Of a stretch of 54,116 nucleotides of DNA, positions 1 to 9,388 are shown in pieces. A program made the position numbers and the translations under genes. The notes under the pieces are model-generated. The model saw only the letters and a program-made list of their open reading frames with translations. It had not been told where the DNA came from and searched no databases. The DNA is taken from contig CAZBBB010000011.1 of assembly GCA_964490005.1 (NCBI GenBank), positions 1-54,116 on the forward strand, read 5' to 3'. Position 1 is the stretch's first letter. Each line of letters begins with the position of its first letter. This DNA is from CAZBBB01 sp964490005 (lineage in GTDB: Bacteria > Planctomycetota > B15-G4).

Positions 1-2
1 GC

Positions 3-1010
3 AAGGGCTCGATCATGACCCTGGGCGACGGGCAGGCCGTACAGGTGGCGGGCATCTCCACGGGCAGTCCGTCGCTGGACCTGGCGCTGGGCGGCTTCGG
101 GCTCCCGCGCGGACGCATCACCGAGGTCTATGGCCCGGAGTCCTCCGGCAAGACGACCTTGTGCTCGCATGTGATCGCCAATGCGCAGCAGTTGGGCGGG
201 ACCTGCGCCTTCATCGATGCCGAGCACGCCTTCGATGCCAAGTACGCGCGCGCCCTGGGCGTCAACCTGGACGAGTTGCTCATCTCGCAACCCGACACCG
301 GTGAGCAGGCACTGGAGATTGCCGAAGCGCTGATCCGCTCCAATGCCGTGGATGTCGTGGTGGTCGACTCCGTCGCCGCCCTGGTGCCCAAGGCCGAGAT
401 CGAGGGCGAGATGGGCGACAGCCACGTCGGCCTGCAGGCGCGCCTCATGTCGCAGGCCCTGCGCAAGCTCACCGGCTGCATCGCCAAGACCAACACCTGC
501 GTGATCTTCATCAACCAGATCCGCGAGAAGATCGGCGTGTTCTTCGGCAGCCCCGAGACGACCACGGGCGGCCGCGCACTCAAGTTCTACTCCTCCGTGC
601 GCCTCGACATCCGGCGCATCGGTTCGCTCAAGAACGGCGAGGAGGTCATCGGCAACCGGGTGCGCGTCACGGTCGTCAAGAACAAGATGGCGCCGCCCTT
701 CCGCAAGGCCGAGTTCGACGTGCTCTTCAACCAGGGCATCTCGCGCGAGGGCGACGTGATCGACCTGGCCGTCGACAAGAACGTGATCGAGAAGTCGGGC
801 TCGTGGATGAGCTACGGACCCACCCGCATCGGGCAGGGCCGCGACAAGGCGCGCGACTTCCTGATCGAGAACCGCGACGTGCTGGCCGAGATCGAGACCA
901 AGGTGCGGGCCGCCTGCGCGCCGCCGGTCGACGAGCGCTCGGAGAACGGCAGCGCGGCCAAGGCGCCGGCGGCGGCGGCCCGCTCCGCGAGTTCCAGTCG
1001 CGGCGATTGA
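3..1010 (+). CDS. recA: Recombinase A (5' end outside the window)
   Basis: RecA is the ATP-dependent strand-exchange protein of homologous recombination and the SOS co-protease. The frame is open from base 3 and reads KGSIMTLGD, the usual RecA region about 30-40 residues after the true start, so the real start lies upstream of the window and the ATG at 15 is internal. The Walker A motif GPESSGKTT (nt 132-158) and the conserved stretches FIDAEHAFD, VDSVAALVPKAEIEGEMGD and FINQIREKIGVFFG (L2 region) are all present. The C-terminus is Ala/Ser-rich rather than strongly acidic. recX, often found between recA and alaS, is absent; alaS starts 85 nt downstream. No LexA site can be judged because the promoter is outside the window. 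Confidence 0.97.
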   Translation, partial: KGSIMTLGDGQAVQVAGISTGSPSLDLALGGFGLPRGRITEVYGPESSGKTTLCSHVIANAQQLGGTCAFIDAEHAFDAKYARALGVNLDELLISQPDTGEQALEIAEALIRSNAVDVVVVDSVAALVPKAEIEGEMGDSHVGLQARLMSQALRKLTGCIAKTNTCVIFINQIREKIGVFFGSPETTTGGRALKFYSSVRLDIRRIGSLKNGEEVIGNRVRVTVVKNKMAPPFRKAEFDVLFNQGISREGDVIDLAVDKNVIEKSGSWMSYGPTRIGQGRDKARDFLIENRDVLAEIETKVRAACAPPVDERSENGSAAKAPAAAARSASSSRGD

Positions 1011-1023
1011 CGCCTTCGTGACG

Positions 1024-1055
1024 GCGGGGCCGCGGTTCTTTACCGTGTGCCCCGC
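1024..1055 (+). promoter_or_regulatory. Hairpin between recA and alaS
   Basis: A perfect 7-bp stem, GCGGGGC (1024-1030) with GCCCCGC (1049-1055), encloses a second perfect 4-bp stem, CGGT (1033-1036) with ACCG (1042-1045), around a TCTTT loop. It lies 40 nt upstream of the alaS start. There is no T-run after it, so it is not a standard intrinsic terminator. It could end recA transcripts, attenuate alaS or be chance in GC-rich DNA. Confidence 0.35.
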
Positions 1056-1095
1056 GCGTCGGGCCCCCGGCGCGATCCCCGGAACGCCGGCAGCC

Positions 1096-3756
1096 ATGAC
1101 GCCCGACCGCATCCGCGAGGCCTACCTCGCCTTCTTCGAGCAGCGCGGCCACACGCGCTGGCCGAGCGACAGTCTCGTGCCCGAGAACGACCCGACGCTG
1201 CTGTTCACCGGCGCCGGGATGAACCAGTTCAAGGCGATGTTCCTCGGCCGCGGCAACCTGCCCTTCAAGCGGGCGACGACGACGCAGAAGTGCGTGCGCA
1301 TGCCCGACCTCGAGAACGTGGGCCGCACGGCCAGCCACCACACGTTCTTCGAGATGCTCGGCAACTTCTCCTTCGGCGACTACTTCAAGCAGGAGGCGAT
1401 CTGCTGGGCCAAGGAACTGCTCGACGCGCTCGGCGTGCCCGCCGACCGTCTCTCGGTGACGGTCTACACCGACGACGACGAGGCGGCCGCGATCTGGGTC
1501 GACGCGGCGGGCATGCCGGCCGCGCGCATCTTCCGCGGCGGCGAGGACGAGAACTTCTGGCCCGCCTCGGCGCCCAGCCAGGGGCCCAACGGCGTCTGCG
1601 GCCCTTGCTCGGAGATCTACTTCGACATGCGGCCCGAGGACGGCCCGATCCCCGCGGCCGGGCCCGCCGCCGACGGCCGCCGCTTCGTCGAGATCTGGAA
1701 CCTCGTCTTCACGCAGTTCGACCGGCGCGACGGCGGCCTGCTGCAGCCGCTCCCGCAGCGCAACATCGACACCGGGATGGGCTTCGAGCGCATCGTGCGC
1801 GTGCTCGAAACGGTGCGCCTGGGCCGGACGGTGCCGAGCAACTTCGAGACGCCCCTGTTCGCGCCGCTGCTCGAGGCGATCCACGCGCACGTCGGGCGGA
1901 CCACGGAGTTCGGCACGCCCGACGGAACGCGCGTGCGGCGCATCGCCGACCACGTGCGCGCGGCGAGCTTCTGCATCGGCGACGGCGTGCGTCCGAGCAA
2001 CGAGCGGCAGGGGTACGTCGTGCGCAAGGTGCTCCGGCGCGCGATGCTCGACCGCCACCTGCTGGGCGGCGACCTGCGCAGCCCCTGGCTGGCGCGGCTG
2101 TCGGAGACGATCGTCGACCACATGGCGGGCGCCTTCCCCGAGCTGCGCGACGCGCGCTCGATGATCGCGAGCACGATCGCCGCCGAAGAGGACAAGTTCG
2201 CCGGCGCCTTCCTCGGCGGCAGCCAGAAGCTGGCCGTCATGGCCGACGAGGTCGTGCGGCGCGGCGGCCGGCAGTTCTCGGGCGACGCGGCCTTCCTGCT
2301 CTACGACACCTTCGGCCTGCCGCTCGACCTCCAGAAGCTGCTGCTCGAGGAGCAAGGCCTGGCGCTCGACGAGGAGGGTTTCCGCCGGCACATGGCCGAG
2401 CAGCGCCGCCGCTCGCGCGAAGGCAGCCGCATCCCCGACGCGATCTTCGACGAGGGGCCGCTGGCCGCGGTGCGCGAGAACCTGCCCGCCACCGAGTTCG
2501 TGCGCGACCGCCTGCAGCTCGAGGACGCCGCCGTGCTGGCCGTCGTCGACGACACCGAGGGTCGGGGCGAGGACGAGGGCCGCCGCGTGCTGGTGGTCCT
2601 CGACCGCACGCCCTTCTACGCCGAAGGCGGCGGCCAGGTCGGCGACTGCGGCGAGATCGAGGGGGCCGACTTCCTCGTCGAGGTCGACGACACCGTGAGC
2701 CTGCGCGGGATCACGCTGCATCGCGGCGTCGTCGTCCGAGGCCGACCCGCGCCCGGCCCGGCGGCCGCGCGCGTCGACGCCGAACGCCGCGCCGCCACGG
2801 CCCGCAACCACACCGGCACGCACCTGCTGCACGCCGCGCTGCGCGAGGTCCTCGGCGACGAGGCCAGCCAGGCCGGCTCGCTCGTGACCCCCGAGCGGCT
2901 GCGCTTCGACTTCCGCTTTCCGCGCGCGCTGAGCGCGGCCGAGCTGCGCGCCATCGAGGACGGCGTGAACCGCCGCATCCTGGTCAACGCCGAGGTCGAG
3001 TCGCGCGAGATGGCCCGCGAGGCGGCGCGCGCGGCGGGCGCCGTCGCCCTGTTCGGCGAAAAGTACGGCGAGGTCGTGCGCGTGGTCGCCGTCCCGGCGC
3101 GCGGCGCGGGCGCCGACAGCGTCGAACTGTGCGGCGGCACGCACATCCGTCGCTCGGGCGACATCGGCCTGCTGCGCATCGTCTCGGAGTCGTCGATCGC
3201 CGCCGGCGTGCGCCGCATCGAGGCGCGCACGGGTACGGGGCTGCTCGAGCACGTGCGCGGCGAGAGCGAACTGCTGGCCCGTCTCGCGGCCCGCTTCAAG
3301 ACCTCGCCCGAGCAGCTCGAGGAGCGTCTGGGCGCCTCCCTGGACGACCTGCGGACCGCGCGGCGGCAACTCGAGGAGCTGCGCGCGCGCGTTGCCGGCG
3401 ACCAGCTGGCCTCCGGCATCCGCAGCTGGCGCTCGCTCCGGGTGCTGGTCGCGGCCGTCCCGGGCCTGCCCGTCAAGACGCTGCGCGAGCTGGCCCAGTC
3501 CCATCTCGAGCAGGGCTGCGACCTGGTGCTCGTGGCCGTCCCGGAGGAGGGGGCCACCAGCTACCTGGCGGCCGCCGGCGAGGCGGCCCGCAAACTGGGT
3601 CTCTCGGCCCGGGCGCTCGTGGCGGCTCTCGCCGCGGCGCTCGACGGCAAGGGGGGCGGCACCGACGCCTTCGCGCAGGGCCGCGGGGGGGAGGCCGGCG
3701 ACCTGCCCGCGCTGCTGCAGGGCCTGCTCGACCAGGTGGCGACCGACCGGGTCTGA
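1096..3756 (+). CDS. alaS: Alanyl-tRNA synthetase
   Basis: AlaRS charges tRNA-Ala in the cytoplasm. The 886-aa protein has the full usual architecture. The class II catalytic core is at the N-terminus (FTGAGMNQFK, RTASHHTFFEMLGNFSFGDY at about 77-96). The tRNA-binding middle follows, then the editing domain with zinc/editing motifs HTGTH (572-576) and CGGTH (679-683), then a coiled-coil linker and a C-Ala domain. A GTG at 1018 in the same frame would add 26 Pro/Ala-rich residues. The ATG at 1096 is preferred because MTPDRIREAYLAFFE matches the family's normal N-terminus. The gene follows recA in the same direction and is followed by a probable new promoter before rpmF. Confidence 0.97.
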   Translation: MTPDRIREAYLAFFEQRGHTRWPSDSLVPENDPTLLFTGAGMNQFKAMFLGRGNLPFKRATTTQKCVRMPDLENVGRTASHHTFFEMLGNFSFGDYFKQEAICWAKELLDALGVPADRLSVTVYTDDDEAAAIWVDAAGMPAARIFRGGEDENFWPASAPSQGPNGVCGPCSEIYFDMRPEDGPIPAAGPAADGRRFVEIWNLVFTQFDRRDGGLLQPLPQRNIDTGMGFERIVRVLETVRLGRTVPSNFETPLFAPLLEAIHAHVGRTTEFGTPDGTRVRRIADHVRAASFCIGDGVRPSNERQGYVVRKVLRRAMLDRHLLGGDLRSPWLARLSETIVDHMAGAFPELRDARSMIASTIAAEEDKFAGAFLGGSQKLAVMADEVVRRGGRQFSGDAAFLLYDTFGLPLDLQKLLLEEQGLALDEEGFRRHMAEQRRRSREGSRIPDAIFDEGPLAAVRENLPATEFVRDRLQLEDAAVLAVVDDTEGRGEDEGRRVLVVLDRTPFYAEGGGQVGDCGEIEGADFLVEVDDTVSLRGITLHRGVVVRGRPAPGPAAARVDAERRAATARNHTGTHLLHAALREVLGDEASQAGSLVTPERLRFDFRFPRALSAAELRAIEDGVNRRILVNAEVESREMAREAARAAGAVALFGEKYGEVVRVVAVPARGAGADSVELCGGTHIRRSGDIGLLRIVSESSIAAGVRRIEARTGTGLLEHVRGESELLARLAARFKTSPEQLEERLGASLDDLRTARRQLEELRARVAGDQLASGIRSWRSLRVLVAAVPGLPVKTLRELAQSHLEQGCDLVLVAVPEEGATSYLAAAGEAARKLGLSARALVAALAAALDGKGGGTDAFAQGRGGEAGDLPALLQGLLDQVATDRV

Positions 3757-3760
3757 GCCC

Positions 3761-3789
3761 TTTTCCGGGTCGATCCCGCTCTGTAGAGT
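3761..3789 (+). promoter_or_regulatory. Possible promoter before rpmF-plsX-fab cluster
   Basis: TTTTCC (3761-3766) and TAGAGT (3784-3789) are separated by 17 nt in the 107-nt gap between alaS and rpmF. The -10 matches the consensus moderately and the -35 is weak. The position fits a start for the fatty-acid operon. Confidence 0.3.
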
Positions 3790-3863
3790 AGGCCGATTCA
3801 GCATCCGGGCCGCAGGAAGGCTGCGGGGGCTCGTCCCGGGGCTGCCGTCCACGGAGTCAGGTC

Positions 3864-4043
3864 ATGGCCGTACCGAAGCGAAAGCACAGCAAGGCGCGCA
3901 AGCGCAAGCGCCGGGCGCACCTGGCGCTCGATCTGCCCGCCGCGTCGCTCTGCGAGCGCTGCGGCGCCGACAAGGTTCCGCACGCCGTGTGCGCCAACTG
4001 CGGCTACTACCGCGGCCGGGACGTGCTGGCGCTGGATGGCTGA
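3864..4043 (+). CDS. rpmF: 50S ribosomal protein L32
   Basis: A 59-aa basic protein, MAVPKRKHSKARKRKRR at its N-terminus, followed by a zinc ribbon with two CxxC knuckles (CERC and CANC). This is the usual length and layout of L32, a structural protein of the large subunit. The frame ends inside plsX: the plsX ATG (4036) lies in the last codons of rpmF, giving an 8-nt overlap and probable translational coupling. In many bacteria a DUF177 gene (yceD) precedes rpmF; here the upstream gap is too short for it. The rpmF-plsX-fab order is a long-known conserved linkage of ribosome and membrane-lipid synthesis. Confidence 0.95.
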   Translation: MAVPKRKHSKARKRKRRAHLALDLPAASLCERCGADKVPHAVCANCGYYRGRDVLALDG

Positions 4044-5070
4044 CGCCGCGCGCGCCTCCGGGCCGGTGCACAAGGTCGCCGTCGACGCGATGGGGGGCGA
4101 CCATGCCCCCCGCGCCGTGGTCGAGGGCGCGGCCATGGCCGTGGCCCGCGGCAAGGTCCGCGCCGAGCAGTTGCTGCTCGCCGGTCGCGGCGCCGACCTG
4201 GCGCCCCTGCTCGCCGAGTTCGACCTTCGGGGCGTCGAGCTGGTCGAGGCCCCGTCGGTCGTCGGCATGGACGAGAGCCCGGCCTCCGCCATCCGCGGCA
4301 AGCCCGACTCCTCGATCGTGCTCGGCATGGCGGCGGTGGCCGACAAGCGCGCGCACGCCTTCGTCTCGGCCGGCAACACCGGCGCCGTGGTCGCGGCCTC
4401 CTCGCTCGTGCTCGGCCGTCTCGCCGGCGTCAAGCGGCCCGGCATCGCCGCGCCGATCCCCACGCGCTCGGGTCCCTGCGTCGTGATCGACGTGGGGGCG
4501 AACATCTTCTGCAAGCCATTGCACCTCGTGCAGTACGCCATCCTCGCCGCCGAATACCACCGCGCCGCCTTCGGCACGGCCGAGCCGCGCGTCGGGCTGC
4601 TGAACATCGGCGAGGAGGAGGGCAAGGGCAATCCGCTCATCCAGGAGACGCACGCGCTCCTGCAGGCCGAGTCGCTCGGCTACCGCGGCTTCGTCGAGGG
4701 CCAGGATCTCACCAGCGGCGCCGTCGACGTCGTCGTCTGCGAGGGCTTCGTCGGCAACGTCATCCTCAAGGTCGCCGAGGGCCTCGCCGGCTACGTCGGC
4801 GAGCAGGTGCGCGCGGCCTTCGCGCAGCACCCGCCGCGTCCCGAGGTGGGCCAGGCCGTGCGCCGCGCCTTCGAGAAGCTCGACTACTCCGAGTACGGCG
4901 GCGCGCCCCTGCTCGGCGTGGCGGCCCCGGTGCTCATCGGCCACGGCCGGTCGAGCGCCCACGCGATCATGAACATGATCGGCGCGGCCGTCGCCGTCGT
5001 GTCGCACGACGTGACCGAACGCATGCTGCGCCGCATCGAACAGCAGGCCGCACGCGAGCCGGTGACATGA
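4036..5070 (+). CDS. plsX: Phosphate acyltransferase PlsX
   Basis: PlsX converts acyl-ACP and phosphate into acyl-phosphate, the donor for the glycerol-3-phosphate acyltransferase PlsY, at the inner face of the membrane. The 344-aa protein shows the family signatures VAVDAMGGDHAP near the N-terminus, SAGNTGA in the middle, LLNIGEEEGKGN, VCEGFVGNVILK and a terminal GHGRS. Length is typical. The start ATG lies within rpmF and the stop overlaps the fabH ATG by 4 nt (ATGA at 5067), so the gene is translationally coupled on both sides. No plsY or plsC occurs in the window. Confidence 0.96.
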   Translation: MADAARASGPVHKVAVDAMGGDHAPRAVVEGAAMAVARGKVRAEQLLLAGRGADLAPLLAEFDLRGVELVEAPSVVGMDESPASAIRGKPDSSIVLGMAAVADKRAHAFVSAGNTGAVVAASSLVLGRLAGVKRPGIAAPIPTRSGPCVVIDVGANIFCKPLHLVQYAILAAEYHRAAFGTAEPRVGLLNIGEEEGKGNPLIQETHALLQAESLGYRGFVEGQDLTSGAVDVVVCEGFVGNVILKVAEGLAGYVGEQVRAAFAQHPPRPEVGQAVRRAFEKLDYSEYGGAPLLGVAAPVLIGHGRSSAHAIMNMIGAAVAVVSHDVTERMLRRIEQQAAREPVT

Positions 5071-6053
5071 GCCGGCCCGTCTGCGGCATCCGCGGCACCG
5101 GCTCGGCGGTTCCCGAGAAGGTGCTCACGAACGACGAGCTCGAACGGCTCGTCGACACCTCCGACGACTGGATCGTGCAGCGCACGGGCATCAAGGAGCG
5201 GCGCATCGCCGCGGAGGGGCAGAGCACCTCCGACCTGTGCCTGATCGCCGCGCGCGCCGCGCTGGCCGACGCCGGCCTGGCGCCCGACGAACTCGACCTG
5301 ATCATCGTCGCCACGGTCACGCCCGACCAGCAGGTGCCCGCCACCGCCTGCCGCGTGCAGAAGGAACTCGGCGCGACGCGCGCCAGCGCCTTCGACGTGG
5401 CCGCCGGCTGCACCGGCTTCGTGTACGGCACGAACATCGCGGCGCAGTACCTGTGGGCCGGCAGCGCGCGCAACGTGCTGGTGATCGGCGCCGAGTGCCT
5501 GTCCCGGATCACCAACTACACCGACCGCACCTCGTGCATCCTGTTCGGCGACGGCGCCGGCGCGGTCGTGTGGTCGACCGAGCCGCGCTGCGCCAGGATC
5601 CGCTCGACCTCGATCGCGGCCGACGGCGGCGGCTACGACGTCATGTACCAGCGCGCCGGCGCCGCGCGCCTGCCGATCACGGCCGAGCTCATCGAGGAGA
5701 ACGCGCACAAGCTCGTGATCCGCGGCCGCGAGGTCTACAAGTTCGCCACCAACAAGATGGTCGAGCTCGTCCGGCACGAAATGGCCAACTCCCCCGACCT
5801 GCAGCTGGGCGCGGTCGTGCCGCACCAGATGAACCTGCGCATCATCGAGGCCGCGCGCGAACGCCTCGAGCTGCCAGAGAACCGCATCTACGTGAACATC
5901 CAGCGCTACGGCAACACCTCGGCGGCTTCGATCCCGATCGCGCTCGACGAGGCGCGGCGCACCGGCTTCTTCGGCGACCTGTCGGGGCGGCTCGTCGTGC
6001 TGTGCGCGTTCGGCGCCGGACTCACCTGGGGCTCGGTGGGGCTCGAGTGGTGA
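5067..6053 (+). CDS. fabH: 3-oxoacyl-[ACP] synthase III (FabH)
   Basis: FabH starts fatty-acid chains by condensing acetyl-CoA (or a branched primer) with malonyl-ACP. The 328-aa protein has the complete Cys-His-Asn triad: C115 in AAGCTGFVYG, H253 in VPHQMNLRI and N283 in RYGNTSAASIP. It also has the N-terminal GTGSAVPEKVLTNDEL, typical of bacterial FabH. The start ATG overlaps the plsX stop (ATGA), and its own TGA overlaps the fabD GTG. Primer preference cannot be read from sequence alone. Confidence 0.97.
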   Translation: MSRPVCGIRGTGSAVPEKVLTNDELERLVDTSDDWIVQRTGIKERRIAAEGQSTSDLCLIAARAALADAGLAPDELDLIIVATVTPDQQVPATACRVQKELGATRASAFDVAAGCTGFVYGTNIAAQYLWAGSARNVLVIGAECLSRITNYTDRTSCILFGDGAGAVVWSTEPRCARIRSTSIAADGGGYDVMYQRAGAARLPITAELIEENAHKLVIRGREVYKFATNKMVELVRHEMANSPDLQLGAVVPHQMNLRIIEAARERLELPENRIYVNIQRYGNTSAASIPIALDEARRTGFFGDLSGRLVVLCAFGAGLTWGSVGLEW

Positions 6054-7006
6054 GCGCGGGCGGCGCGATCCTGTTTCCCGGGCAGGGCAGTCAGGCGCTC
6101 GGGATGGGGCTGGACCTGGCCGAGGCCGAGCCGGCCGCGGCCGCCGTGCTGGAGCGCGCCGAGCAGGTGCTCGACCTGCCGCTGCGCGGGATCCTCGCCG
6201 GCACCGACGCCGCCGCGCTCGACCGCACCGACGTGTGCCAGCCCGCCATCCTCGCGGTGAGCCTCGCGGCGCTGGCGGCGCTGCAGGCGCGCGGCCTGCT
6301 CGACGCGGCGCGCGTGGGCGCCGTGGCGGGGCTGAGCCTGGGCGAGTACAGCGCGCTGGCCTGGGCCGGCGCGCTCGACCAGGACGCGGCGCTGCGCCTC
6401 GTGCGCCTGCGCGGCTCGGCCATGCAGCGCGCCTCCGAGGAGCGCCCGAGCGGCATGCTCTCGCTCGTCGGCGCCACGGCCGAGAGCGCCGCGGCGCTGT
6501 GCGAGGCGGCGCGCGGCGACGGCGTGCTCGTCGTCGCCAACTTGCTCGCCCCCGGTCAGGTCGCGATCGCCGGCACGCGCGAGGCCCTGGCGCGCGCCTC
6601 GGAATCGGCCCGCGCCCACGGCGTGCGCAAGGCCGTGCCGCTGGCCGTCGCCGGCGCCTTCCACTCGCCCTGCATGGCCTCGGCCGCCGCTGCGCTGCAG
6701 CAGGCGCTCGACGCGACGGAGTTCCGCGCGCCGCGCGTGCCGGTCGTGATGAACGTCACCGGCCGGCCCACGCGCGACCCGGGCGAGATCCGTGCCTGCC
6801 TCGCGCGGCAGATCACCGCGCCCGTGCGCTGGCACGACTCGATGACGGCGCTCGGCGAACTCGGCTGCCGCGAGATCCTCGAGCCCGCGCCCGGGCGGCA
6901 GCTCGGCAACATGCTGCGCCGCTGGAACGACGGCGTGTCGATCCGCAACTGCGCCGACGCCGCCGATCTGGCCGCCGCGACCCCCTGGCCCCCGGAGGCA
7001 GCATGA
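6050..7006 (+). CDS. fabD: Malonyl-CoA:ACP transacylase (FabD)
   Basis: FabD loads malonyl groups onto ACP for chain elongation. From the GTG at 6050 the protein is 318 aa, the usual size. It opens with ILFPGQGSQALGMG, has the nucleophile S96 in GLSLGEYSAL, the carboxylate-binding R121 (LRGSAMQ) and the catalytic H205 (GAFHSPCM). The GTG overlaps the fabH stop by 4 nt (GTGA). The reading frame stays open far upstream inside fabH, but those codons are out-of-frame shadow. The stop overlaps the fabG ATG (ATGA at 7003). Confidence 0.96.
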   Translation: MSAGGAILFPGQGSQALGMGLDLAEAEPAAAAVLERAEQVLDLPLRGILAGTDAAALDRTDVCQPAILAVSLAALAALQARGLLDAARVGAVAGLSLGEYSALAWAGALDQDAALRLVRLRGSAMQRASEERPSGMLSLVGATAESAAALCEAARGDGVLVVANLLAPGQVAIAGTREALARASESARAHGVRKAVPLAVAGAFHSPCMASAAAALQQALDATEFRAPRVPVVMNVTGRPTRDPGEIRACLARQITAPVRWHDSMTALGELGCREILEPAPGRQLGNMLRRWNDGVSIRNCADAADLAAATPWPPEAA

Positions 7007-7749
7007 CCGACACCCCCGTACGCGCCGCCCTCGTCACCGGCGGCTCGCGCGGCATCGGCCGCGCCATCGTCGAACAGCTCGCGCGCGACGGCTGCCGCCT
7101 GGCCGTCGTCGCCACCTCCGAGCACAGCGCGGCCGAGGGCGCGGCCGCGGCGCGCGCCGCCGGCGCGCCCGCCGCGCGCGCCTTCGCCTGCGACGTCCGC
7201 GACCCGGCGCGCGTGAACGAGATCGTCGCCGAGACGCTGACGGCCTTCGGCCGCCTCGACGTGCTCGTGAACAACGCGGGCATCACGCGCGACGGCCTGA
7301 TCGCGCGCATGTCCGACGACGACATCGCGTCGGTGATCGACGTGAACCTCAAGGGCGCGCTGTGGTTCTGCCGCGCCGCCGCGCGACCGATGAGCAAGGC
7401 CCGCGGCGGCAGCATCGTCAACGTCTCGTCGATCGTGGGGCTCACCGGGAACGCGGGCCAGACGAACTACGCCGCGGCCAAGGCCGGCGTGTTCGGCCTG
7501 ACCCGCGCGCTGGCCGCCGAACTCGGCGGGCGCGGCGTGCGCGTCAACGCGATCGCGCCGGGCTGGATCGAGACCGACATGACCGCGGGCCTGCCCGAGA
7601 AGGTGCGCGAGGAGACGCTCGGCCGGATTCCGCTCGCGCGGCTCGGCCGTCCGCAGGACATCGCGCAGGCGGTGGCCTGGCTGGCCGGCGACGCCTCGAG
7701 CTACGTCACGGGCGCGACGATCGTCGTCGACGGAGGATTGTCGCTCTGA
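7003..7749 (+). CDS. fabG: 3-oxoacyl-[ACP] reductase (FabG)
   Basis: FabG performs the NADPH-dependent first reduction of the elongation cycle. The 248-aa short-chain dehydrogenase has the cofactor motif TGGSRGIG (12-19), NNAG (91-94), and the catalytic S143, Y156 and K160 (Y-AAAK). It ends in the typical YVTGATIVVDGGLSL. Start at ATG 7003 follows GGAGG-like bases at 6994-6998 and overlaps fabD by 4 nt. A 112-nt gap with its own promoter candidate separates it from acpP. Confidence 0.97.
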   Translation: MTDTPVRAALVTGGSRGIGRAIVEQLARDGCRLAVVATSEHSAAEGAAAARAAGAPAARAFACDVRDPARVNEIVAETLTAFGRLDVLVNNAGITRDGLIARMSDDDIASVIDVNLKGALWFCRAAARPMSKARGGSIVNVSSIVGLTGNAGQTNYAAAKAGVFGLTRALAAELGGRGVRVNAIAPGWIETDMTAGLPEKVREETLGRIPLARLGRPQDIAQAVAWLAGDASSYVTGATIVVDGGLSL

Positions 7750-7764
7750 GCCGCACGGCCCGGC

Positions 7765-7794
7765 TTGACTTGCCCCACCGCACCGCCACACTAT
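7765..7794 (+). promoter_or_regulatory. Candidate acpP promoter
   Basis: TTGACT (7765-7770) is a 5/6 match to a -35 box. It is followed after 18 nt by CACTAT (7789-7794) as -10. It sits in the fabG-acpP gap, about 67 nt before the acpP GTG. A separate promoter would suit acyl carrier protein, which is needed in far larger amounts than the enzymes around it. Confidence 0.45.
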
Positions 7795-7861
7795 GCGCTT
7801 CGCACGCCCCCCGGGGCCCGCGGGCGCCTGGACGACCCGCTTCCCAGCCTAGGAGAGACAC

Positions 7862-8119
7862 GTGGTTTCGACGCAAGAGATCGAGGACAAGGTCATCGCC
7901 ATCGTCTGCGAGCAGATGGGCGCGACCAAGGAGAAGGTCAACCTGACCACGTCCTTCATCCAGGACCTTGGCGCCGACTCGCTCGACACCGTCGAGCTGG
8001 TCATGGAGTTCGAGGACCACTTCAACATCAGCATTCCCGATGAAGAGGCCGAGAAGATCCAGACCGTCGGGGACGCGGTGAACTACATCGTGAACAGCAG
8101 CAAGGCCGCGTCGTCCTGA
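7862..8119 (+). CDS. acpP: Acyl carrier protein
   Basis: ACP carries growing acyl chains on a 4'-phosphopantetheine arm. The 85-aa acidic protein has the modification site S40 in GADSLDTVELVME, followed by the usual EFEDHFNISIPDEEAEKI helix. The GTG start at 7862 is set by a good ribosome-binding site, AGGAGA at 7851-7856. Flanked by fabG and fabF as in the classical cluster; fabF begins 14 nt after the stop. No ACP synthase gene (acpS) occurs in the window. Confidence 0.97.
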   Translation: MVSTQEIEDKVIAIVCEQMGATKEKVNLTTSFIQDLGADSLDTVELVMEFEDHFNISIPDEEAEKIQTVGDAVNYIVNSSKAASS

Positions 8120-8133
8120 GCGATCGGCCCGCG

Positions 8134-9387
<1,254 letters not shown>

Positions 9388-9388
9388 A

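Noticed and set aside
1018..1095. Longer alaS start at GTG 1018
   Set aside because: It adds Pro/Arg-rich residues not found in AlaRS and would put the hairpin inside the coding region.
727..3852. A 1041-codon open frame on the minus strand, opposite alaS
   Set aside because: Its product is a low-complexity mix of Arg, Ala, Gly and His with no family match, and alaS on the other strand is certain. Long antisense frames are expected in very GC-rich DNA.
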